Assembly (NCBI GenBank): GCA_029261375.1
Contig: JAJDBL010000078.1
Span: 1-7,246, forward strand
Direction of reading: 5' to 3'
Source of the DNA: Nitrospirales bacterium
GTDB lineage: Bacteria; Nitrospirota; Nitrospiria; Nitrospirales; UBA2166
Length of the DNA stretch: 7,246 nucleotides
Shown: one piece after another, positions 5,137 through 7,246 of the stretch
How the letters are laid out: every line of letters begins with the position of its first letter
Numbering within the stretch: the first letter of the stretch is position 1
Translations under genes and position numbers: made by a program
The notes under the pieces: generated by a model
What the model saw: the letters and a program-made list of their open reading frames with translations, nothing else
Told to the model about the DNA's origin: nothing
The model's database searches: none

Positions 5137-5279
5137 GCAGAGTGTTCAAAAAGGTTCGCCCTGTCCCGAGCCTCTCCAAGGAAAAGCCGAAGGTCGTTCG
5201 GCCCGCGGAGCTTACCGGGAGACACCTGAGCACGACAACGGACCGAGCACGCCGCTGGCGGCCTTTTTCAAGACGCTGT
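5137..5279. repeat. Imperfect palindromic intergenic element between nfu and mrp
   Basis: The left end (5137-5160, with GTTCAAAAAGGTTCGCC) and the reverse complement of the right end (5256-5279, with CTTGAAAAAGGCCGCC) match at about two thirds of positions, including CAG and AAAAAGG in register. Inside lies a perfect 6-bp hairpin GCCGAA-GGTCG-TTCGGC (5186-5202), so the whole could fold as one branched structure. From memory, elements with ends like TTGAAAAAG and CTTTTTGAA and GC-rich interiors recur between Nitrospira genes; this copy looks degenerate. The right end touches the nfu stop codon. It may act as a transcript-processing or attenuating structure within the operon. No transposase is present, so if mobile it would be non-autonomous. 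Confidence 0.55.
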
Positions 5280-5833
5280 TACGCGGAGACGACCTGAATG
5301 CCTGGATCAACTTCCTTTTTTAGTAGATTTTGGATTGCGGTCATCGTTCCAGTGGTTGAGCTTGGACAACTCCCACATGCACCCTGATAGTGAATCTTCA
5401 ACGTGAGGCCCTCAAGTCCAAGAATATTTAGACCGCCGCCATCTCCGGCTAAAGCGGGCCGAACTTTCTCATCCAGAATCGCATTAATTTTATCAAGGAG
5501 GGGGTTTCCGGCTGGTGGGACAACATCCTCAATCTGTAATTCCCCATCAGCGCCGGCGGCTACGGCATCGACATTGGCTTCGATCGTCGAAATAATTGTC
5601 CGCTCCACCGTGTCCCACGCGACTTCAGCTTGCTTGTTCACGGTCACAAACTCCTGAACGTAAAATATCGATGTGATACTGTCGATTTCGAATAGCGCGC
5701 GTGCCAGAGGATCTGCAGTCTCCCCATGTGTTTTTTCAAACGACCGGGCACTGCCCGTCCAGACGGGACTATCGAGCATAAACTTCTTTGCGTGCGGGTT
5801 CGGCGTTGGCTCAATTGAGATTACTTTTCCCAT
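5279..5833 (-). CDS. nfu: Nfu-type Fe-S cluster scaffold/carrier
   Basis: The 184-residue product has the two-domain plan of mitochondrial NFU1 and related bacterial Nfu proteins. An N-terminal Nfu_N domain (about 1-90) starts ISIEPTPNPHAKKFML and includes FEIDSITSIFYVQEFVTV. A C-terminal NifU-like domain (about 112-184) has VRPALAGDGGG and GACGSCPSS, with the cluster-binding pair C153-x2-C156. Nfu proteins receive 4Fe-4S clusters from the general assembly machinery and deliver them to targets such as lipoyl synthase and aconitase, in the cytoplasm in bacteria. A good ribosome-binding site (AAAGGG, seven bases before ATG) supports the start. It follows the Rrf2 regulator gene after 70 bases on the same strand and is probably co-transcribed with it. 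A putative lipA at 7146 in the same window fits the known Nfu-LipA link. Confidence 0.95.
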   Translation of the reverse strand: MGKVISIEPTPNPHAKKFMLDSPVWTGSARSFEKTHGETADPLARALFEIDSITSIFYVQEFVTVNKQAEVAWDTVERTIISTIEANVDAVAAGADGELQIEDVVPPAGNPLLDKINAILDEKVRPALAGDGGGLNILGLEGLTLKIHYQGACGSCPSSTTGTMTAIQNLLKKEVDPGIQVVSA

Positions 5834-5853
5834 TGGTTGGTCCCTTTCTTGTT

Positions 5854-5865
5854 AACATACATGTT
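5854..5865. promoter_or_regulatory. Palindrome upstream of nfu
   Basis: AACAT-AC-ATGTT is a perfect 5-2-5 palindrome in the rrf2-nfu gap, 21 bases before the nfu start. It is flanked by a further TGTT (5850-5853) and AACA (5869-5872), making a broader dyad. It could be an operator of the neighbouring Rrf2 regulator. Its half-site is not the same as that of the palindrome before the regulator gene. Confidence 0.35.
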
Positions 5866-5903
5866 GTAAACACCCTAAGTTCAAAACTATACGCCATGCG
5901 TTC

Positions 5904-6389
5904 CTACGCGGGAGTAAGCGATAAAGGCGATGCGCGGCTAGAAAAAAAATGCTGTTGAATTCGCTCGGCAACGACCGCTTCATTTCCAAGCAACTGAGCC
6001 AGCGTAATGTGCGATAACGCCTGATATGCCTGCTCAGTGACGAGAAGCCACATCGCACGAATCCCGCAGTCTGACATATGAACACAACATGAACACTTTC
6101 CACGGTGTGTCTGACAAAACCCATCATCAACTTCAGTGGCTTCAAGGGCAAACAGGACCTCAGTCAACGTGATCGCTTCGGGCGGGCGAGTCAAGATATA
6201 CCCTCCTCGCACACCACGAATACTCGCCACTAACCCAGCTCGGCGAAGCGGGGACATTATCTTCGCTACATACGCCTTTGATAATCCCTCAAGCTGGGCA
6301 ATTTCCTCCACCTGCATCGACTGACCGGCATGGTGTGCGAGTTGCACAACACAGCGAAGACCGTATTCTTCAAGCCGACTAATCTTCAT
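5904..6389 (-). CDS. Rrf2/IscR-family transcriptional regulator, probable Fe-S sensor
   Basis: The 161-residue product has the Rrf2 winged helix-turn-helix: MKISRLEEYGLRCVVQLA, a recognition region with LSKAYVAKIMSPLRRAGLV (36-54) and the wing RGVRGGYILTRPPEAITLTEV (59-79). A dimerisation helix follows. The cluster-binding loop contains C92, H95, C99, C101, C102, H104 and C108. E. coli IscR uses C92, C98, C104 and H107, so a 2Fe-2S or 4Fe-4S ligand set is available, but which residues bind cannot be read from sequence. Members of this family (IscR, NsrR, RirA-like) sense cluster status, nitric oxide or iron. It heads the minus-strand run regulator-nfu-mrp-DUF971, which makes cluster-status control of Fe-S maturation the likely role. 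A palindrome over its own -35 box suggests autoregulation. AGGA lies four bases before ATG 6389. Confidence 0.93.
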   Translation of the reverse strand: MKISRLEEYGLRCVVQLAHHAGQSMQVEEIAQLEGLSKAYVAKIMSPLRRAGLVASIRGVRGGYILTRPPEAITLTEVLFALEATEVDDGFCQTHRGKCSCCVHMSDCGIRAMWLLVTEQAYQALSHITLAQLLGNEAVVAERIQQHFFSSRASPLSLTPA

Positions 6390-6429
6390 GAGAGTCCTGA
6401 ATTTCCTCCGTTACCCGAGGTGAGAACGC

Positions 6430-6459
6430 AGGATACGAGAAAGTAGAAAATAATGTCAA
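6430..6459 (-). promoter_or_regulatory. Promoter of the Rrf2 regulator (and probably the Fe-S operon)
   Basis: On the minus strand TTGACA (6459 down to 6454) is followed after 18 bases by TATCCT (6435 down to 6430), giving a start near 6423 and a leader of about 34 bases. Confidence 0.55.
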
Positions 6460-6464
6460 CATTA
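6451..6464. promoter_or_regulatory. Perfect 6-2-6 palindrome over the -35 box: candidate operator
   Basis: TAATGT-CA-ACATTA overlaps the TTGACA box of the regulator's promoter completely. A dimer bound here would block RNA polymerase. The adjacent gene encodes a dimeric Rrf2-type regulator, so autorepression is the simplest reading (inference). Confidence 0.5.
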
Positions 6465-6554
6465 AAGACTAATGACCGGGAAGGCGCCATGAACCTAGGT
6501 CAAATTATCTGCACAACAGTGCCCATTTTCCCCGTCATATCGCGCGAGTGGTTG

Positions 6555-6584
6555 TTGGGCATGATGTCCGCAAACTGGTATGAT
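6555..6584 (+). promoter_or_regulatory. Predicted promoter of the ferredoxin gene
   Basis: An extended -10, TGG-TATGAT (-10 box 6579-6584), follows a weak -35 TTGGGC (6555-6560) after 18 bases. The start would be near 6591 with a leader of about 54 bases. Confidence 0.45.
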
Positions 6585-6644
6585 AGGAACTTGTTTGCCT
6601 GATGAAAGAGCCTCGGTATCATTGGAGGAAAAGGAGGAGATTTC

Positions 6645-6992
6645 ATGTCAGTTAAAATTACCGACGAGTGCATTAACTGCGGTGCCTGCCTGCCAGAGTG
6701 CCCAAATGAAGCGATTTTCGAAGTACGAAGCGATGCAGAAGCCAAAGGGTACAACGTCTCTGAAGGGGACGGAGAAGGTGACACCATTTATGTCATCACC
6801 TATGATCGATGCACCGAGTGCGTAGGGCATTTTGATGAGCCTCAATGCGCTGCCGTCTGCCCCGTGGACGATTGCTGCATTTCAGATCCGCAAATCCCTG
6901 AGACCAAAGAGGTGCTGCTTCAAAGGGCAAGAGACCTCAATCCCGGCAAAGAGATCGATGAAAACTTATGTTGGAGTGAAGTGCGGGGCTAG
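6645..6992 (+). CDS. 2[4Fe-4S] ferredoxin, Allochromatium/YfhL type
   Basis: The 115-residue product has two cluster motifs. The first is C9-x2-C12-x2-C15-x3-C19-P; the second is C56-x2-C59-x8-C68-x3-C72-P. The eight-residue gap in the second motif and the C-terminal helical extension (about 86-105) are the mark of the Allochromatium vinosum-type ferredoxins, which have very low redox potentials. Thirty-six residues separate the two motifs, including an acidic Gly-rich stretch SEGDGEGD (39-46), which is longer than in most relatives. Extra cysteines C77, C78 and C109 are not needed for the two clusters. AGGAGG lies seven bases before ATG 6645, a strong ribosome-binding site. It is divergent from the Fe-S regulator gene across 255 bases and is followed by a putative lipA. 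It probably supplies low-potential electrons in the cytoplasm; the partner enzyme is not shown. Confidence 0.95.
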   Translation: MSVKITDECINCGACLPECPNEAIFEVRSDAEAKGYNVSEGDGEGDTIYVITYDRCTECVGHFDEPQCAAVCPVDDCCISDPQIPETKEVLLQRARDLNPGKEIDENLCWSEVRG

Positions 6993-7042
6993 GCTTTACC
7001 GCACTGTATTTTCTGTTTCCAGCGTCAATCTCCCCCAATCTT

Positions 7043-7076
7043 GTCCTGGCGGTTTTCACCAGCATTCCGCCAGGAC
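7043..7076 (+). terminator. Perfect 10-bp hairpin after the ferredoxin gene
   Basis: GTCCTGGCGG (7043-7052) and CCGCCAGGAC (7067-7076) are exact reverse complements around a 14-base loop, 50 bases after the ferredoxin stop. The stem is GC-rich and strong but no T run follows, so it is a transcript-end or 3'-protection candidate rather than a proven intrinsic terminator. Confidence 0.5.
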
Positions 7077-7145
7077 GTGTGCTGCTCGCGTCTCGCCATT
7101 ACAGAACGATCGACCTGTCTAAGTTTGTTGACTAAGAGATCACCT

Positions 7146-7246
7146 GTGTCTCACGCCAAGCCCATTTCCAGCATTGCCGAAGAAACTGCGGTGAAAAGAC
7201 AAACTCTCCCGCCGTGGTTTCGGGTCAACCTCAATCCTGGACCTAA
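7146..7246 (+). CDS. lipA: Probable lipoyl synthase, N-terminal fragment (3' end outside window)
   Basis: The frame from GTG 7146 stays open to the window edge and encodes 33 residues. An N-terminal region rich in small and polar residues is followed by LPPWFRVNLNPGP. LipA proteins begin the same way, with a K/R-x-P-x-W-hydrophobic-(R/K)-V-x-x-P-x-G segment before the first cysteine motif, which would lie beyond the edge. AAGAG lies seven bases before GTG 7146; in-frame TTG codons at 7125 and 7128 are less well placed. LipA is a radical-SAM enzyme that inserts sulfur into octanoyl groups and sacrifices its auxiliary 4Fe-4S cluster, which Nfu proteins restore. That matches nfu and the ferredoxin nearby. 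The call rests on a short peptide and context. Confidence 0.55.
   Translation, partial: MSHAKPISSIAEETAVKRQTLPPWFRVNLNPGP

Noticed and set aside
6520..6561. Inverted repeat TGCCCA / TGGGCA in the ferredoxin upstream region
   Set aside because: It is only six bases long with a 30-base gap, which is likely by chance in a window of this size.
1..7246. CRISPR arrays, tRNA or rRNA genes, transposases, phage or toxin-antitoxin genes
   Set aside because: I looked for direct-repeat arrays, cloverleaf patterns, rRNA-like conserved stretches and transposase or toxin motifs and saw none; the only repeats are the protein-coding 13-residue array and the palindromic element.

Overview
The window most likely comes from the chromosome of a Gram-negative bacterium of moderate GC content. 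I favour Nitrospira or a relative (phylum Nitrospirota). The reasons are the overall flavour of the proteins and an imperfect palindromic intergenic element (5137-5279) whose ends resemble a repeat I remember as common between Nitrospira genes. This assignment is an inference and was not checked by any search.

Layout. (1) Positions 1-153 hold the C-terminal end of an SLC13/DASS-type permease, cut by the window edge. (2) Positions 154-2435 carry two plus-strand genes. One is an unrecognised soluble protein of 189 residues. The other is a secreted trypsin/HtrA-like protein that has lost two of its three catalytic residues and ends in seven tandem 13-residue, calcium-loop-like repeats. Each gene has a plausible sigma-70 promoter. 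(3) Positions 2436-2757 form a non-coding stretch with a perfect 13-bp hairpin and two mini-hairpins, between convergent genes. (4) Positions 2758-6389 are all on the minus strand. Read in the direction of transcription they hold an Rrf2/IscR-type regulator, an Nfu-type Fe-S carrier, the palindromic element, an MIP18-Mrp P-loop ATPase, a DUF971 protein, an unrecognised 139-residue protein and, under its own near-consensus promoter, a stand-alone AsnC/RAM-domain protein. (5) Positions 6645-7246 are plus strand, divergent from the regulator. They hold an Allochromatium-type 2[4Fe-4S] ferredoxin, a hairpin, and the first 33 codons of what looks like lipoyl synthase (lipA).

How the genes fit together. 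From 3222 to the right edge the theme is iron-sulfur metabolism. A cluster-sensing type regulator sits upstream of a cluster carrier (Nfu), a cluster-transfer ATPase (Mrp) and a DUF971 protein. Across the divergent promoter region lie a ferredoxin and lipoyl synthase, both Fe-S proteins; Nfu proteins are known to re-supply the sacrificial cluster of LipA. The order MIP18-Mrp followed by DUF971 is the split form of the plant plastid protein HCF101, which carries these domains in one chain. A perfect 6-2-6 palindrome overlaps the -35 box of the regulator's promoter and suggests autoregulation. The 139-residue protein at the end of the run is a candidate unknown factor for the same pathway. The most unusual single protein is the pseudo-protease with its perfectly regular 13-residue repeat array.
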